Positions 1 through 9,516 of a DNA stretch of 64,000 bases are shown piece by piece. The first letter of the stretch is position 1. Each line of letters opens with the position of its first letter. A model generated the notes under the pieces. It searched no databases. It was not told the origin of the DNA and saw only the letters and a list, made by a program, of their open reading frames with translations. Origin of the DNA: Sporosarcina sp. FSL K6-1522 (GTDB lineage Bacteria; Bacillota; Bacilli; Bacillales_A; Planococcaceae); contig NZ_CP152019.1 of assembly GCF_038622445.1 (NCBI RefSeq), forward strand, positions 186,001-250,000, read 5' to 3'. The translations under genes were made by a program, and so were the position numbers.

Positions 1-66
1 AAAGTGCCTAGTGTGTGATTTAGTTATTTTTTGTTAAATCAACAGGCGTAGGATTCCCCAAACTAA

Positions 67-107
67 AAAACAAGAACAGACTGCCAATGCTAGCAATCTG
101 TTCTTAT
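67..107 (-). terminator. Terminator of the lyase-ALDH-ADH operon
   Basis: A 9-bp stem (AAGAACAGA at 72-80 with TCTGTTCTT at 97-105) lies just after the alcohol dehydrogenase stop and is followed by six T on the minus strand. A shorter T run on the plus strand may let it work both ways. Confidence 0.8.
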
Positions 108-113
108 TTTTAA

Positions 114-1226
114 TTAGTCAAATTCAACGACGGATCTGCCGACATTGACACAGCAGCTATCATGGAAACCATCGAAAGCTTTGTTAATGTCTTCAAGCGG
201 AATGCGCTCAAGTACAAGATCATCTAGATTGTATTTGCCGTTCAAGTAGAGGTTTGCAATAATCGGGAAATCACGGAATGGCTGTGCATCTCCGTAGAAG
301 CTGCCCTTCAATACTTTTCCTAAACGGTGGAAACCACCCGCTGGTAAGTTAATCGTTTTTTCAGGATTGAAAGCACCTACAACTACAACCGTACCGCCTT
401 TTCTTGTGCCTTTCCAAGCACTTTCAGTCGCTCTTGTATTTCCCGAACAGTCGATAGCAAATTGGACACCAAAGCCGCCAGTAAGAGAACATAGCACTTC
501 TTCTGCATTTTCTTCTGCCACATTAATCGTATGCGTGGCACCAAATTTCTTCGCGATTTCAAGGTTTTCTGCTTTAACGTCGCACGCAATGATTTTTGAC
601 GCGCCCGCGATGCGCGCGCCTTGGATTGCGTTGACACCTACGCCACCGATTCCAAAGACAGCTACCGTCGAGCCTGGTGTAACACCCGCGGCATTGACAG
701 CTGCACTATACCCCGTCGCTACACCGCACCCAATGAGTGAAGCTTGCGCAAGTGGCATTTCATCCGGAATTTTAACACAAGACATTTCAGGTACAACCGC
801 ATACTCTGCAAATGTTGATAGTAAAGAGCTGTGGTAAATCGTTTCTCCGTCTTGGCTCATACGTGTTGTACCGTCTAATAGTGTCCCATCAAACATTGGT
901 CCGAAAGCCGACTCACATAGGTGAACAGCTCCTGTTACACAAAACTCGCATGTGCCACAGTAAGGAACCCAACTAAGAGCTACTTTATCGCCTGGTTTAA
1001 CACACGTCACATTCGGTCCAACTGCTTCGACCACCCCCGCACCTTCGTGTCCAAGAACTGTAGGTGTCGGTGTTGTTGCGTCTTCTAATGCGTTTAAGTC
1101 ACTATGACAAACACCAGTCGCTTTAATCTTGACGAGTACTTCATTTGCTTTTGGTTCCGCTAAGTCAATCTGTTGGATTGTCAGCGGTTTGCCCACTTCG
1201 GACATGACTGCAGCTGTTATTTTCAC
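114..1226 (-). CDS. Zinc-dependent NAD alcohol dehydrogenase
   Basis: A 370-residue medium-chain (MDR) alcohol dehydrogenase that should oxidise a primary alcohol, or reduce the aldehyde, with NAD(H) in the cytosol. Seen: catalytic-zinc motif C40-H41 and G59-H60-E61, structural-zinc cysteines C90, C93, C96 and C104, and a Rossmann stretch GIGGVG. The presence of the structural-zinc lobe and the length fit the class I/III-like bacterial enzymes. I chose the GTG at 1226 because GGGG lies 8 nt upstream and because it leaves a 25-nt gap to the aldehyde dehydrogenase stop; the frame is open further upstream but would run into that gene. It is the last gene of a three-gene operon with an aldehyde dehydrogenase and a lyase, which suggests coupled alcohol/aldehyde metabolism. 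The substrate cannot be read from the sequence. Confidence 0.9.
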   Translation of the reverse strand: MKITAAVMSEVGKPLTIQQIDLAEPKANEVLVKIKATGVCHSDLNALEDATTPTPTVLGHEGAGVVEAVGPNVTCVKPGDKVALSWVPYCGTCEFCVTGAVHLCESAFGPMFDGTLLDGTTRMSQDGETIYHSSLLSTFAEYAVVPEMSCVKIPDEMPLAQASLIGCGVATGYSAAVNAAGVTPGSTVAVFGIGGVGVNAIQGARIAGASKIIACDVKAENLEIAKKFGATHTINVAEENAEEVLCSLTGGFGVQFAIDCSGNTRATESAWKGTRKGGTVVVVGAFNPEKTINLPAGGFHRLGKVLKGSFYGDAQPFRDFPIIANLYLNGKYNLDDLVLERIPLEDINKAFDGFHDSCCVNVGRSVVEFD

Positions 1227-1251
1227 CGGGAGGCCCCTTTTCTCTACTGGA

Positions 1252-2775
1252 TTAGTAAGCAAACCAAATTGCTTTAGATTTTGTAAATGCTTGTAATGAA
1301 TGGATCGCGTACTCTTGACCCCATCCACTTTGTTTCACGCCGCTGAATGGGCTAGCAAAGTCATAGCAACCATATTTGTTAACGAAGATCATACCTGCTT
1401 CAAGCTGATTCGCTACGCGATGTGCTCTTGAAACGTCATTCGTCCAAAGCCCCGCGCCTAGGCCGTAGATCGTATCGTTCGCAATAGCTACTGCCTCTTC
1501 TTCTGTGTCGAAAGGAATGATACAGAGGACAGGTCCAAAGATTTCTTCTTGAGCGATTGTCATTTTGTTGTCCACGTCAGCGAAGATTGTTGGACGTACA
1601 AAACAACCTTTTGCATTGTCGCCTGTTGTATCGCGTTCTCCACCTGCGACTAGGCGTGCCCCTTGTTCTTTTCCGCTCTCAATATAGCCTAAGATGCTTT
1701 CCATATGAGATTGAGAAACTTGCGCTCCCTGATCGCTTGACGGATCAAACGGATCGCCACATGTATAGTCATTCGCGTACACGGCAATTTTTTCGACAAC
1801 TTCGTCATACACGTCACGTTGAACGATCAAACGTGTAGGTGCAGAACATTTTTCCCCTTTGTGTGTAAAGAGGCCGTAGAATGAACGCTCAATTGCGCCG
1901 TCTAAATTCGGTGTATCTGCGAAAATAATATTCGGTGATTTTCCACCCAATTCAAGTGTGACAGGTTTCAAGTTCGAATCTGCTGAATCATGGACAAGTT
2001 TTTTCCCTACTTGCGTGCTGCCTGTGAATGAGATTTTATCGACATCCATGTGACGGCTAATGTAAGAACCAACTGACCCTTTCGCAAGAATCAAGTTCAG
2101 CACACCTGGAGGAAGAATATTCGCTTCGTCAATAATTTCAAACAAACGAATCGCCGAAAATGATGTTGTACTAGATGGTTTTAGCACGATTGTATTCCCC
2201 ATCGCTAGCGCTGGAGATAGCTTCAATGCAGCCATTTGAATCGGGAAATTAAAAGGTACGATTTGTCCACATACACCGATTGGATCTCTCGTTGTAACAC
2301 TTAAAAAGTTCCCTTCAACTGGGTTATTTTCACCATAGTATTTATCCGTCCAACCTGCATAGTACTCAAACAAGTCCGAAGCTTCTTGTACGTCATCGTT
2401 ATACGCTTCCGTATACAACTTCCCGTTATCAAGCGCTTCTAGCGTCGCCAATTCCGCTTGATGCTCTTTAATCAATGCACTAATTTGACGCAATTTCTTC
2501 GCACGCTCTTTGCGTGTGATTGTTCTCCACTCGCCATGGTCGAATGCCTGTCGAGCAGCTGCAACTGCTTTGTCTACATCTTCTTCTGTTCCTGAAACAA
2601 TGCTTCCAATTACTTCTCCATTTGCTGGGTTAATCGACTCAATGATTTCATCACTTGAACTCGTCACCCATTCGCCGCCGATGTACAATTTTTTCGTCGT
2701 TTTCAACCATTCTTTTGCCCATTCCAACTTCGGTTGCTCAATGCCCTCAAATACTTTCGCTTCATGATTCGTCAA
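1252..2775 (-). CDS. NAD-dependent aldehyde dehydrogenase
   Basis: An aldehyde dehydrogenase of about 507 residues that oxidises an aldehyde to its carboxylate with NAD(P). Seen: the substrate/cofactor stretch VPFNFP, the FTGSTQVGK turn, the general-base motif ELGGKSP (Glu near 275) and the catalytic cysteine in GEKCSAPTR (near residue 310). The cysteine context GEKC differs from the usual GQxC. The TTG at 2775 is preferred: GGAGG lies 8 nt upstream, whereas the in-frame ATG at 2790 has no ribosome binding site. With that start it overlaps the end of the lyase gene by 14 nt, which implies translational coupling. It probably works with the downstream alcohol dehydrogenase. Confidence 0.92.
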   Translation of the reverse strand: MTNHEAKVFEGIEQPKLEWAKEWLKTTKKLYIGGEWVTSSSDEIIESINPANGEVIGSIVSGTEEDVDKAVAAARQAFDHGEWRTITRKERAKKLRQISALIKEHQAELATLEALDNGKLYTEAYNDDVQEASDLFEYYAGWTDKYYGENNPVEGNFLSVTTRDPIGVCGQIVPFNFPIQMAALKLSPALAMGNTIVLKPSSTTSFSAIRLFEIIDEANILPPGVLNLILAKGSVGSYISRHMDVDKISFTGSTQVGKKLVHDSADSNLKPVTLELGGKSPNIIFADTPNLDGAIERSFYGLFTHKGEKCSAPTRLIVQRDVYDEVVEKIAVYANDYTCGDPFDPSSDQGAQVSQSHMESILGYIESGKEQGARLVAGGERDTTGDNAKGCFVRPTIFADVDNKMTIAQEEIFGPVLCIIPFDTEEEAVAIANDTIYGLGAGLWTNDVSRAHRVANQLEAGMIFVNKYGCYDFASPFSGVKQSGWGQEYAIHSLQAFTKSKAIWFAY

Positions 2776-4126
2776 TGTACGCGCCTCCATTTTTATAAAT
2801 CGCTTTTATTTCTTCCTTACTCTTTTCTTTGACCCATTTCGAAACAGAAGAGTAACCATATTTCTCTTTCAATTCCACAACAATTGGGATAAAACCATTC
2901 GCCAATACTTCGCATCTTTCCACATTCGCCTCTATCCCACTAAAACATTTAGCAGTAAACAAAGAGAGTGACTTCTCCAACATCATCATTGCGTCTAAAA
3001 TATTTATGCCCGCAGCACCTTCATAAATATTTAAATCCAGTTCCCCATGCTCTAAAGCCGCCTGAACAACTCGATCGCACCCCAAAACTTGGAAACAACT
3101 TTGAATCAGCGTCTCGGGTATCACGGGATTAATCTTTCCAGGGAAAAATGAAGACCCCGCCTGAACCTCCGGCAGATAAATCTCTGAAAGTCCTGCCTCT
3201 GGTCCAGAAGCTAATAGCCGCAAATCTTTAGCAATTTTAATCAAGCTAGAAGCAAGCAAAGAGAGCTGTTTAGAAATATTCCCGAGATCATCAAGGTTTT
3301 GGGCGGCATCGAATAGATTTTCACGCTTGTGTAATGCAACCCCACTAATCTCACATAACTTCTCCACAACAATCTGTCGATAATGTAGCGGAGCGCCTAC
3401 TCCTGATCCAATAACTGTTCCACCAAGATTAATAGACGAAATGTCTAGTATTGCTTGCCTTAACGATTCGTGCCGCCTTTTCACAACTGCCGCATAACCG
3501 CCAAATGTTTCCCCTAGTTGTATCCGCATACCATCTTGCATACATGTTCTTGAGATCGTTGGCACATCCATAAATTGTTGCGCCTTGGCACTCATTGTAT
3601 TTTCTAATTCTATTAAAACGATTTCTAACATTGAATAGTACTGAATAATGGCTAGTCTCATTGCTGTATGACAGACATCCGAAGTAGATTGTGATGCATT
3701 AACATGATCTGTCGGATGTACTGGATAATTGCTCCCAACGACACTTTTCAGCCATTCGTTTGCACGATTAGCAATTACTTCATTTACATTCATATTCGTG
3801 GCAATCCCGCCCCCGCCGTGAAGAACGTCTATGAGAAAGTGTTCATGGTCCTTCCCCATTAGCAACTCGTCACATGCGTGGATAATGGCATCAGCAATAG
3901 AATGGTCTATCACTCCGGCTTCACAATTTGCAAGAGCCGCTGCTTTCTTTACCGTAGCAAGGGATTTTATATACCCCGGATATTGCTTTAACATGCGTCC
4001 TGAGAAAGAAAGGTTTTGTATCGACCGCGATGTCTGAATACCGTATAAGGCGTCATTCGGTACTTCGAGTACCCCAAATGCATCAGATTCTTGCCTAGTC
4101 TCCAATAATTTTTCCCGATTAATCAC
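2762..4126 (-). CDS. Aspartase/fumarase-superfamily lyase (aspartate ammonia-lyase-like)
   Basis: A 454-residue member of the aspartase/fumarase superfamily, whose members eliminate ammonia, water or an amine to give fumarate or a related acid. Seen: the N-terminal block PNDALYGIQTSRS typical of aspartases, the ASQSTSDV block, and the catalytic SS-loop GSSFFPGKINPVIPE, which reads GSSxMPxKxNPVxPE in textbook aspartases. The MP to FP and AK to GK changes make the exact substrate doubtful. The start is a GTG at 4126 with GGAGGTG 4 nt before it. It is the first gene of an operon with aldehyde and alcohol dehydrogenases, unusual company for a simple aspartase, so a related C-N lyase acting on a substituted aspartate is possible (inference). 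Confidence 0.8.
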   Translation of the reverse strand: MINREKLLETRQESDAFGVLEVPNDALYGIQTSRSIQNLSFSGRMLKQYPGYIKSLATVKKAAALANCEAGVIDHSIADAIIHACDELLMGKDHEHFLIDVLHGGGGIATNMNVNEVIANRANEWLKSVVGSNYPVHPTDHVNASQSTSDVCHTAMRLAIIQYYSMLEIVLIELENTMSAKAQQFMDVPTISRTCMQDGMRIQLGETFGGYAAVVKRRHESLRQAILDISSINLGGTVIGSGVGAPLHYRQIVVEKLCEISGVALHKRENLFDAAQNLDDLGNISKQLSLLASSLIKIAKDLRLLASGPEAGLSEIYLPEVQAGSSFFPGKINPVIPETLIQSCFQVLGCDRVVQAALEHGELDLNIYEGAAGINILDAMMMLEKSLSLFTAKCFSGIEANVERCEVLANGFIPIVVELKEKYGYSSVSKWVKEKSKEEIKAIYKNGGAYIDES

Positions 4127-4210
4127 GAATCACCTCCACGACAAGATGGATGTCCATCAAAGTTCATCTATTAAATAAAGAATTATTCATAAGTGACCCA
4201 CTTCTCATTC

Positions 4211-4250
4211 GTTCACAATACGAACATAACTATTCGCATAATGAACATAC
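4211..4250 (-). promoter_or_regulatory. Tandem operator candidate at the lyase operon start
   Basis: Two copies of TATGTTC-N7-GAA on the minus strand start exactly 21 bp apart. The second is a dyad, GTTC-N7-GAAC (4211-4225). They cover about +1 to +38 relative to the promoter, a position expected for a repressor. No regulator gene is adjacent. Confidence 0.5.
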
Positions 4251-4254
4251 AGTG

Positions 4255-4283
4255 ATTATAAAACTGATAATTTAGATTGTCAA
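4255..4283 (-). promoter_or_regulatory. Consensus sigma-A promoter of the lyase-ALDH-ADH operon
   Basis: A perfect TTGACA (4283-4278) is followed after exactly 17 bp by a perfect TATAAT (4260-4255) on the minus strand. Transcription should start near 4248, about 120 nt before the GTG start of the lyase gene. Confidence 0.8.
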
Positions 4284-4301
4284 ACATAATTTTCTAAGCA
4301 C

Positions 4302-4329
4302 AAAAAAAAGCGCTACCGCAGTAGCGCTT
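4302..4329 (-). terminator. Terminator of the moeA-moaA operon
   Basis: A perfect 9-bp stem (AAGCGCTAC / GTAGCGCTT) with a 4-nt loop is followed by eight T on the minus strand, immediately after the moaA stop codon. Confidence 0.9.
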
Positions 4330-5339
4330 CATCCACCTATATAACTCATGCCAATTTTCTTGCGATTCTTTGCCGTTTGCTCTGTTCGTTCATCCGAATA
4401 GCGATCCGCGCGGCGAGCCCACACAGCCGTAATTTTCTCCAGCAGCTCTGCATCCGTCAACCCACTACGGATTAATTCGCGTAGATCAAAACCTTCTGAT
4501 GCAAACAAACAAGTATATAATTTCCCATCCGATGACAGTCTTGCGCGTGTACACGTCGAACAGAACGATTCCGAAACCGATGTAATAAAGCCTACTTGTG
4601 CCCCGTTATCCAAGTACCGATAACGCTTGGCCACTTCACCATAATAATCCTGTTCAGCGGGCTCCATGTCATAAACAGCACGTAACCGATCATAAATTTC
4701 CTTTTTCGTTACGACTTTTTTAAAGCTCCAGCCATTGTCATTGCCGACATCCATAAATTCAATGAAGCGTAGTGTAATGCCTCGCTCTTTGAAATAAGCG
4801 GCCATCGGAAGAATTTCACTTTCATTGACACCCTTCTGCACGACCATATTCACTTTAATATCGAAGCCAATTTTTTTGGCATAATCAATATTCGACAAAA
4901 TCAAATCAGGCTTAATGCCTCGGCCATTCAACACACCAAAAATTTCTGGGTCGAGTGCATCCAGACTCATATTTAAACGACGAAGACCCGCGTCATATAA
5001 CGGTTGTGTATATTGCTTCAATAGCACGCCGTTCGTCGTCAGCCCAATGTCCTCAATCCCTTCAATCTTCATCAACTTCTCTACCAACTCGGGGAGATCG
5101 CGTCGCATTAGCGGTTCGCCACCCGTTAAGCGCAGTTTTTTCACGCCTAGTGACGCAAACAACCGTGCAAATCGTTCAAGTTCTTCAAACGACAACAATT
5201 CATTTTTCGGTAAAAATACATAATCATCACCGAAAATTTCTTTAGGCATACAGTAGGAACATCTGAAGTTACAGCGGTCCGTCACTGATATGCGTAAATC
5301 CCGAATCGGACGACCGAGCTTATCTATAATTGCTTCCAT
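4329..5339 (-). CDS. moaA: GTP 3',8-cyclase MoaA
   Basis: Radical SAM enzyme of 336 residues for the first step of molybdenum cofactor synthesis, turning GTP into 3',8-cyclo-GTP. Seen: the N-terminal radical-SAM cluster motif C23-x3-C27-x2-C30, the second cluster motif [10 protein letters not shown] with a further cysteine in LYTCLFA, and the C-terminal Gly-Gly (YIGG) that completes the active site. Length matches the family. The ribosome binding site AAAGGGG lies near the end of mobA, 4 nt of non-coding sequence separating the genes. It is the last gene of a tightly packed cofactor operon that ends at a strong terminator. Its product is taken up by MoaC, encoded in the same cluster. Confidence 0.97.
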   Translation of the reverse strand: MEAIIDKLGRPIRDLRISVTDRCNFRCSYCMPKEIFGDDYVFLPKNELLSFEELERFARLFASLGVKKLRLTGGEPLMRRDLPELVEKLMKIEGIEDIGLTTNGVLLKQYTQPLYDAGLRRLNMSLDALDPEIFGVLNGRGIKPDLILSNIDYAKKIGFDIKVNMVVQKGVNESEILPMAAYFKERGITLRFIEFMDVGNDNGWSFKKVVTKKEIYDRLRAVYDMEPAEQDYYGEVAKRYRYLDNGAQVGFITSVSESFCSTCTRARLSSDGKLYTCLFASEGFDLRELIRSGLTDAELLEKITAVWARRADRYSDERTEQTAKNRKKIGMSYIGG

Positions 5340-5343
5340 CTCT

Positions 5344-5913
5344 TCAGCCCCTTTCCAATACCTCAGGCGTATTCACATTCGCAAATACCTGCTTTTCATT
5401 TTCCGTCAATACATACCCCTCAATCCATGTCACGCCACTCGTTGACAACACCGCCATGACACGCAGTTGGTCGCTGTCCAACGCTTCACGCAGCACTTGC
5501 ATGACATCTGCGTCCCAAACCGAAACGAGCGGATGATGCCGCCCCTCTACAACAACCGCCGTTACAGCCTGTTCATGTCGCGCAAGTAACTCGCCGATGA
5601 CTTCACCATCAACAAATGGCATATCGCATGGTAAAACCACATAGCGGTCCGCTTCCACGGACTCCATCCCCGACAGGATCCCTGCAAGCGGACCGCGTCC
5701 TGCATACTTTACTCCATCCATTATAACATTCACACCTACAGGAAAACGCGCGACAAGCTCTTGTCTTGTCACAACTACTACTTCATCACAATGACTAGCG
5801 AGCGCCTCTTTAACAACTTCGTAAAAATAGCGATTCCCTAGCTTTGCAAATGCTTTCGGGGAACCAAATCGACGCGATTCCCCGCCTGCAAGGATAATAC
5901 CGACTGTCTTCAT
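5344..5913 (-). CDS. mobA: Molybdenum cofactor guanylyltransferase MobA
   Basis: A 189-residue nucleotidyltransferase that attaches GMP to molybdopterin to make the MGD cofactor needed by nitrate reductase NarG. Seen: the N-terminal signature [10 protein letters not shown] with a following lysine (SPKAF) and the metal-binding stretch LPCDMPF. It overlaps moaD by 4 nt (ATGA), which points to coupled translation. Its place beside a nar operon fits the need of a membrane nitrate reductase for bis-MGD. Confidence 0.95.
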   Translation of the reverse strand: MKTVGIILAGGESRRFGSPKAFAKLGNRYFYEVVKEALASHCDEVVVVTRQELVARFPVGVNVIMDGVKYAGRGPLAGILSGMESVEADRYVVLPCDMPFVDGEVIGELLARHEQAVTAVVVEGRHHPLVSVWDADVMQVLREALDSDQLRVMAVLSTSGVTWIEGYVLTENEKQVFANVNTPEVLERG

Positions 5914-6143
5914 CCGCCGCTTACCGGTGGAATGAATGCACAGACGTCGCCAGACTGAATGACATCCTCTTTCAAGGCATATTCTTCATTGACTGCGACG
6001 TGTACGGTATCTTTACCAAAACCAGGATACGTCTCCTCTGCCCAGTCCAATAACTCACTCACTGTCATCGACTTTTGATCAATTGTTTCCTCCGCCTTGC
6101 CCGCCAGTTCACGCAGCCTTGCAAAATAATGCACTGTAATCAC
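5910..6143 (-). CDS. moaD: Molybdopterin synthase small subunit MoaD
   Basis: A 77-residue ubiquitin-fold sulfur carrier. It ends in Gly-Gly (PPVSGG), the C terminus that MoeB adenylates and that is then thiocarboxylated to donate sulfur to precursor Z. It overlaps moaE upstream and mobA downstream by 4 nt each, so the small and large synthase subunits are made together. Confidence 0.95.
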   Translation of the reverse strand: MITVHYFARLRELAGKAEETIDQKSMTVSELLDWAEETYPGFGKDTVHVAVNEEYALKEDVIQSGDVCAFIPPVSGG

Positions 6144-6583
6144 TGCTGCCCACCTCCCTCAGGATATTTTCTCTGTCCGCCTATCCACTCTTCGCCGTCT
6201 TCCCATATTTCTTTTTTCCAAATAGGTACGACTTCTTTAATGCGCTCAATGGCGTATTCATTCGCTTCGTATGCCGCTTTGCGATGTGGTGATGAGACTG
6301 CGATCACGACAGCAATATCCGAAATATGCATCTCGCCAATTCGATGGGCAATTGCTACTTTGACACCTGGCCATTTCGCTTCCATTTCCGCACCAATTTC
6401 AGCTAATTTTTTCTCCGCCATTGGCACGTACGCCTCGTACGCCAAATACAATGTGCGAACACCATGCGTCCATTCTCGTACATGACCGGTAAATACGGTC
6501 ACAGCACCTGCACCCGCATGAAGGACATAATCTGTATATTTTTGTGTGTCAATCGGTGTTTCTACAATTTCAAATGGTTTCAT
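6140..6583 (-). CDS. moaE: Molybdopterin synthase catalytic subunit MoaE
   Basis: A 147-residue large subunit of molybdopterin synthase, which forms a heterotetramer with MoaD and builds the dithiolene. Seen: family blocks GAVTVFTGHVRE, IAHRIGEM and VVIAVSSPHRKAAYEA, and the lysine-rich PIWKKEIWEDGEEWI near the C terminus that carries the active-site lysine. It overlaps mobB (14 nt) and moaD (4 nt). Confidence 0.96.
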   Translation of the reverse strand: MKPFEIVETPIDTQKYTDYVLHAGAGAVTVFTGHVREWTHGVRTLYLAYEAYVPMAEKKLAEIGAEMEAKWPGVKVAIAHRIGEMHISDIAVVIAVSSPHRKAAYEANEYAIERIKEVVPIWKKEIWEDGEEWIGGQRKYPEGGGQQ

Positions 6584-7079
6584 CGTTAATCTCCTCTATC
6601 CAGTTCAGTAGCCAGTGATCTAGCTTCTCAACGTCTGTCCTTGAGCCTATATGCGGCATCGCAGTCGCGACCTCTGGACAACCTACAACCAATTGAATAC
6701 CCTGTAATTGTTGCAGGGCGTCCCAATCTTCCGCATCTCTTAACAAAACAACTTTCTCTCCTTGTTGTTCTTTATACCCTTCAATGAGTAAAGTATGCGG
6801 ATTCCCGCTAGTTGCCAATGCTTTTAATTCAGTGAATGCTGGCTCTTCATTTAACAATAACTGCACAGCACCACCACCCGCAACGACCGAGACATCCGCT
6901 CCATTGTCAAAAAACTGCATCGTATCCGTCGTAGCGTCCGGCATCGTCGGTTGCCCACCGTGCCCATGGTGCTTCAATACTGCCACAGATAACCCATGCT
7001 TTTTCAATAAACGCACCCATCTTGCAACAAGTGTCGTCTTTCCACTATTTTTAAAGCCCACAATATGGAGCGTCTTCAT
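6570..7079 (-). CDS. mobB: Molybdopterin-guanine dinucleotide adapter MobB
   Basis: A P-loop GTPase-like protein of 169 residues that assists MobA in MGD formation. Seen: Walker A GFKNSGKTT at residues 8-16 and the KHHGHG block. I start it at the ATG at 7079 because that ATG overlaps the moeA stop as ATGA; the in-frame codon 9 nt further upstream lies inside moeA and has no better ribosome binding site. It belongs to the moeA-mobB-moaE-moaD-mobA-moaA operon. Confidence 0.93.
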   Translation of the reverse strand: MKTLHIVGFKNSGKTTLVARWVRLLKKHGLSVAVLKHHGHGGQPTMPDATTDTMQFFDNGADVSVVAGGGAVQLLLNEEPAFTELKALATSGNPHTLLIEGYKEQQGEKVVLLRDAEDWDALQQLQGIQLVVGCPEVATAMPHIGSRTDVEKLDHWLLNWIEEINDETI

Positions 7080-8332
7080 AGCACCCATTCACCGACGCCT
7101 TGTTCAGCACCAAGTAGTAACAAATCGACGGTCATTCCAGTTGTATATCCACGCGTTCCACTTGGCAATACAATTAAACAATTGCCACGTGCAATCGACG
7201 ATACCGCATTGGATTTATTGAAACCAGCTGGCACCGCAACAATTCCTTCCGGCGTCATTTCCCAAATCGCACGGATAAAGCGCGTAAACGGATTCGGCTT
7301 CAAAATATCTTCCCCAAGCTTAGCTGTCATATGTGGCACATAAGGAGTTTGGCTACCCATCATGCCAAGAATAGCCGGACGTGCAAACAGTTCAAAGCCG
7401 GTAAAGCAAGCCGATGGGTTCCCCGATAATCCAAATAACAACTTATCGCCTAACACCGCAACCGTCGTCACACTACCAGGACGCATCGCCACCTTGTTGA
7501 ATAACACCTTCGCACCTAATCGCTCATAAATGGCTGGTAAATGATCATAATCCCCAACAGACACGCCACCTGTCGTAATGAGCACATCTGTCTCCGCGAG
7601 TGCTTTTTCAACAATGGCCGCGCAAGCATCTAGATCATCTTCCTGCATACCATACGATTGATACGCAATGCCCATACGGTCAAGCTGTGCCGCAATCATC
7701 GGTCCATTGGAATTACGAATTTTCCCCGGTACGAGCGGCTCCGAAACGGCTAGCAATTCCGTTCCTGTCGAAAGAATCCCCACAACCGGTCGCTTAGCTA
7801 CTGCCACTTCCGCATAACCAAACGTCGCAAGCAAGGCAATCGTCCCTGGATGAATGAGCGTCCCCGCTTCAATAAGCAACTCGCCTTCTTTCGCATCCTC
7901 GCCTTTGAAGGATATGTTCTCACCTGGACTAAACGGTTTACGCAACGTAAAGCCATCTGTGCCTTCAACCGTTTGCTCCAGCATCACGACCGCATCCGCA
8001 TTCATCGGAATCGGTGCGCCCGTCATAATGCGATACGCTTCCCCTTCACCAATCGCACGATCTGCCACATACCCCGCACCAATTTCCCCGATAACGGTAA
8101 AGGCAACTCGGTTCTCACCTGATGCTCCTACCGTATCCGCTGCCCGTACGGCAAAGCCATCGTACGGCGAACGATCAAATGACGGCACATCATGCTTAGC
8201 GATAATCGGTTCCGCCAAAACTCTTCCATATGTATGTTCAAGTGCAACTTGTTCCGTCCCAAGCGCTTGTACATGCGCTATGACAAGTCGGACAGCTTCC
8301 GCTACCTGAATTGGTTTTCTCATTTCTACCAT
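7076..8332 (-). CDS. moeA: Molybdopterin molybdotransferase MoeA
   Basis: A 418-residue enzyme that inserts molybdate into adenylated molybdopterin. Seen: the N-terminal YDGFAVRA block (SPYDGFAV), the MoCF-binding motif [13 protein letters not shown], and [14 protein letters not shown] near the C-terminal domain. The start ATG at 8332 follows AGAGAGGGG at 7 nt. It is the first gene of its operon and is divergent from moaC; both promoters must lie in the 60 nt between them, where overlapping TATACT/TATAAT-like -10 elements occur (8356-8372). Confidence 0.96.
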   Translation of the reverse strand: MVEMRKPIQVAEAVRLVIAHVQALGTEQVALEHTYGRVLAEPIIAKHDVPSFDRSPYDGFAVRAADTVGASGENRVAFTVIGEIGAGYVADRAIGEGEAYRIMTGAPIPMNADAVVMLEQTVEGTDGFTLRKPFSPGENISFKGEDAKEGELLIEAGTLIHPGTIALLATFGYAEVAVAKRPVVGILSTGTELLAVSEPLVPGKIRNSNGPMIAAQLDRMGIAYQSYGMQEDDLDACAAIVEKALAETDVLITTGGVSVGDYDHLPAIYERLGAKVLFNKVAMRPGSVTTVAVLGDKLLFGLSGNPSACFTGFELFARPAILGMMGSQTPYVPHMTAKLGEDILKPNPFTRFIRAIWEMTPEGIVAVPAGFNKSNAVSSIARGNCLIVLPSGTRGYTTGMTVDLLLLGAEQGVGEWVL

Positions 8333-8392
8333 ACTGATGCCCCTCTCTCTTCTGGTATACTAACATTATACTACACGAAAGGAATGACTCCA

Positions 8393-8887
8393 TTGTCTGA
8401 ACTCACGCATTTCAACGAACAAGGACGCGCCAAGATGGTTGATGTTTCTGATAAAGCCGAAACCATCCGCACAGCTATCGCAACATCCTCCATCATCGTC
8501 AATGAAACCATTCACGCTCAAATTACAGAAGGTACCAATAAAAAAGGTGACGTCTTTGCCGTTGCACAAGTTGCTGCGATTATGGCAGCAAAAAACACGT
8601 CATCCATCATTCCAATGTGTCACCCTATCCCACTGACAGGTGTCGACATCCGATTTGACTGGGCTATCGATGTGACCTCTAATCGCTACGAAGTCCTCAT
8701 CCAAGCGGAAGCCAAAACAAAAGGCGTCACAGGTGTGGAAATGGAAGCTCTCACAGCCGCTTCCGCCGCCGCACTAACCATTTACGATATGTGCAAGGCA
8801 GCAGGTAAGGAAATGATCATCGGTCCAACGATGCTACTTCGTAAAACTGGCGGCAAAAATGGTGATTTCGAACGCACAGACGCTTAA
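8393..8887 (+). CDS. moaC: Cyclic pyranopterin monophosphate synthase MoaC
   Basis: A 164-residue enzyme that converts 3',8-cyclo-GTP to cyclic pyranopterin monophosphate. Seen: the family start [18 protein letters not shown], the active-site block MCHPIPLTG, and [24 protein letters not shown]. The TTG at 8393 is chosen because GAAAGGA lies 9 nt upstream and because the protein then begins exactly like family members; the in-frame ATG at 8384 sits directly on that ribosome binding site. It stands alone on the plus strand, divergent from moeA. Confidence 0.95.
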   Translation: MSELTHFNEQGRAKMVDVSDKAETIRTAIATSSIIVNETIHAQITEGTNKKGDVFAVAQVAAIMAAKNTSSIIPMCHPIPLTGVDIRFDWAIDVTSNRYEVLIQAEAKTKGVTGVEMEALTAASAAALTIYDMCKAAGKEMIIGPTMLLRKTGGKNGDFERTDA

Positions 8888-8904
8888 TGAGTCTGTGCGT
8901 TTTA
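8871..8904 (+). terminator. moaC terminator
   Basis: An 11-bp stem (AACGCACAGAC at 8871-8881 with GTCTGTGCGTT at 8891-8901) starts inside the last codons of moaC and ends in a short T run. It also lies beyond moaB on the other strand, where the T run is poor. Confidence 0.75.
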
Positions 8905-8984
8905 CATGAAACACCTCGCCGCAATCCTCCGACGTACAGGATATACTAGTGCCGACGTTGCCACAGGAAGTGGAAATGGCGAAC

Positions 8985-9500
8985 TTAGTCGGCCAAATGC
9001 TTCGTCAGCTCATGCACAATATGGTGCAATTCCGGAACAATCAACTTATCCATCGCCAGTTCAACCGCCTTCACCGATCCCGGTAGCGCGAACAATGCTT
9101 TGTTGTTTACAACACCTGCTGTCGCCCGACTTAGTAAGGCCTTTGAGCCAACATCTTCCGTATAACTTAAAAAGCGGAACAATTCACCGAAGCCATCGAG
9201 TGTCTTCGTAAAGTATGGCGTCACAGTTTCAATCGTAATGTCCCGGAAACCAATACCTGTTCCACCTGTCGTAATAATCGCATGGACATCGGGATTTCGT
9301 AACCACTCTTCTACAATCGATTGGATTTCTTCTTTATCATCCTGACAAATCCATGTTTCAAAAATAGCATGCCCAGCTGTCTCCAACTTCGTTCTGATCG
9401 TCAAACCGCTTCGATCATTCGCCACGTTTCGTGTATCACTGACTGTTAGCACACAACAGTTCAACTGCTTCTTTTTATCTGAATCCTGTAAATGTGACAA
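8985..9500 (-). CDS. moaB: MoaB/MogA-family molybdenum cofactor protein
   Basis: A 171-residue protein of the MoaB/MogA family that adenylates molybdopterin before metal insertion. Seen: CVLTVSDTR near the N terminus and the substrate loop TTGGTGIGFRD. A TTG start at 9500 follows AGGGGTG at 5 nt. It lies 16 nt downstream of moeB and forms a small operon with it. Since no separate mogA occurs in the window, it may fill that role, as MoaB does in other Bacillales. Confidence 0.92.
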   Translation of the reverse strand: MSHLQDSDKKKQLNCCVLTVSDTRNVANDRSGLTIRTKLETAGHAIFETWICQDDKEEIQSIVEEWLRNPDVHAIITTGGTGIGFRDITIETVTPYFTKTLDGFGELFRFLSYTEDVGSKALLSRATAGVVNNKALFALPGSVKAVELAMDKLIVPELHHIVHELTKHLAD

Positions 9501-9516
9501 GATAACACCCCTATTT

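Noticed and set aside
8906..9211. Small plus-strand gene downstream of moaC
   Set aside because: Most of it lies antisense to moaB, it has no ribosome binding site, and it starts inside the moaC terminator region.
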